Of a stretch of 14,162 nucleotides of DNA, positions 13,949 to 14,162 are shown piece by piece. The notes beneath the pieces are model-generated. The model searched no databases and was not told the origin of the DNA. It saw only the letters and a program-made list of their open reading frames with translations. Positions within the stretch are counted from its first letter, which is position 1, and each line of letters starts with the position of its first letter. The position numbers were made by a program, and so were the translations under genes. The DNA is from a bacterium (GTDB lineage: Bacteria; Bacillota; Clostridia; Lachnospirales; Lachnospiraceae). The stretch spans positions 1 to 14,162 of the forward strand of contig SFRL01000061.1 in the NCBI GenBank assembly GCA_004562765.1, in the 5' to 3' direction.

Positions 13949-13985
13949 AAGTGGTAGAAATGGGCAGACGCCCAGAGACTCAACA
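13949..13985 (+). other. tRNA-Leu-like sequence in the leader of the tRNA gene
   Basis: The leader contains AGTGGTAGAAATGGGCAGAC followed by GCCCAGAGACTCAA. This recalls the D-arm and anticodon-arm part of a bacterial tRNA-Leu, and matches TGGCGGAATTGGCAGACGCG in the intact tRNA behind it at many positions. No acceptor or T arm accompanies it. TGGGC-AGAC-GCCCA within it forms a small hairpin. It may be the remnant of a duplicated tRNA-Leu or a chance likeness. Confidence 0.3.
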
Positions 13986-13986
13986 A

Positions 13987-14070
13987 GCGGATATGGCGGA
14001 ATTGGCAGACGCGCCAGATTTAGGTTCTGGTGTCCACGACGTGCAGGTTCAAGTCCTGTTATCCGCACCA
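13987..14070 (+). tRNA. tRNA-Leu (anticodon UAG)
   Basis: A complete 84-nt class II tRNA with encoded CCA. The acceptor stem pairs GCGGATA with TATCCGC (14060-14066), the discriminator base is A and CCA follows at 14068-14070. The anticodon stem CCAGA/TCTGG closes the loop TTTAGGT, giving anticodon TAG at 14021-14023, which reads CUN leucine codons. A short variable arm (GTC-cac-GAC) and a T arm (GCAGG-TTCAAGT-CCTGT) follow. The long D-loop (AATTGGCAGA) is typical of leucine tRNAs. It is the only plus-strand gene and has its own promoter and terminator. Confidence 0.97.
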
Positions 14071-14079
14071 GACCATGAT

Positions 14080-14120
14080 AATCCGAACCCGGTTCCAATC
14101 GGGGACGGATTCGGATTTTT
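14080..14120 (+). terminator. Rho-independent terminator after tRNA-Leu
   Basis: AATCCGAA (14080-14087) pairs with TTCGGATT (14110-14117). CCCG (14088-14091) pairs with CGGG (14100-14103) inside it, and the T-run continues to 14120. It lies 9 nt after the CCA end. The remaining 42 bp to the window edge show no recognisable feature. Confidence 0.85.
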
Positions 14121-14162
14121 AGTATATCTATGCTAAAGCAAAAGCGGCGGTATCATAACGAT

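Noticed and set aside
13889..14098. 69-codon minus-strand frame over the tRNA gene
   Set aside because: It is antisense to an intact tRNA with promoter and terminator, a common false call.

Overview
The window looks like core chromosome of a spore-forming clostridium, most likely of the Lachnospiraceae. This rests on the gene order (tig-clpP-clpX, then lon-ysxC), an alpha/beta-type small acid-soluble spore protein, a Spo0A-type DNA-binding protein, strong AGGAGG-type ribosome binding sites and moderate GC. The genus is inference only. Every recognised protein gene is on the minus strand. The only plus-strand gene is a tRNA-Leu at the right edge.

Layout in the direction of transcription (right to left). 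(1) 13950-10233: a YtrA-type GntR repressor, an ABC ATPase, two related six-helix membrane proteins and a CPBP (CAAX-protease-like) membrane protein. They appear to form one operon behind a TTGACA-N17-TATGGT promoter, with a near-perfect operator palindrome overlapping the -10. It resembles a self-regulated envelope-stress or antimicrobial-peptide export/immunity locus. (2) 10095-9818: a monocistronic SASP gene with its own terminator. (3) 9784-6287: tig, clpP and clpX behind a clear promoter and ended by a strong terminator. Trigger factor folds nascent chains and ClpXP degrades proteins. (4) 6270-5690: about 600 bp without a credible gene, occupied by two adjacent long imperfect palindromes. 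(5) 5650-1652: lon, ysxC and a membrane-anchored endonuclease/exonuclease/phosphatase-fold protein, overlapping end to start and so translationally coupled. (6) 1639-850: an orphan LytTR response regulator with its own possible promoter. (7) 686-180: a free-standing Spo0A C-terminal-domain protein followed by a bidirectional terminator. (8) 90-1: the first 30 codons of an unidentified gene leaving the window.

Together the middle of the window is a protein quality-control block: tig, clpP and clpX in one unit, and lon in the next with the ribosome-assembly GTPase YsxC. No CIRCE or CtsR operator was seen in front of these heat-shock-type genes. The least explained part is the pair of palindromes directly upstream of lon. 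They are repeat-like, partly built of 40-nt direct repeats, and are my main candidate for something undescribed. Smaller points of interest are the GntR operator, a tRNA-Leu-like sequence in the leader of the intact tRNA-Leu, and an inverted pair of Spo0A-box-like sites over the possible -35 of the response regulator gene.
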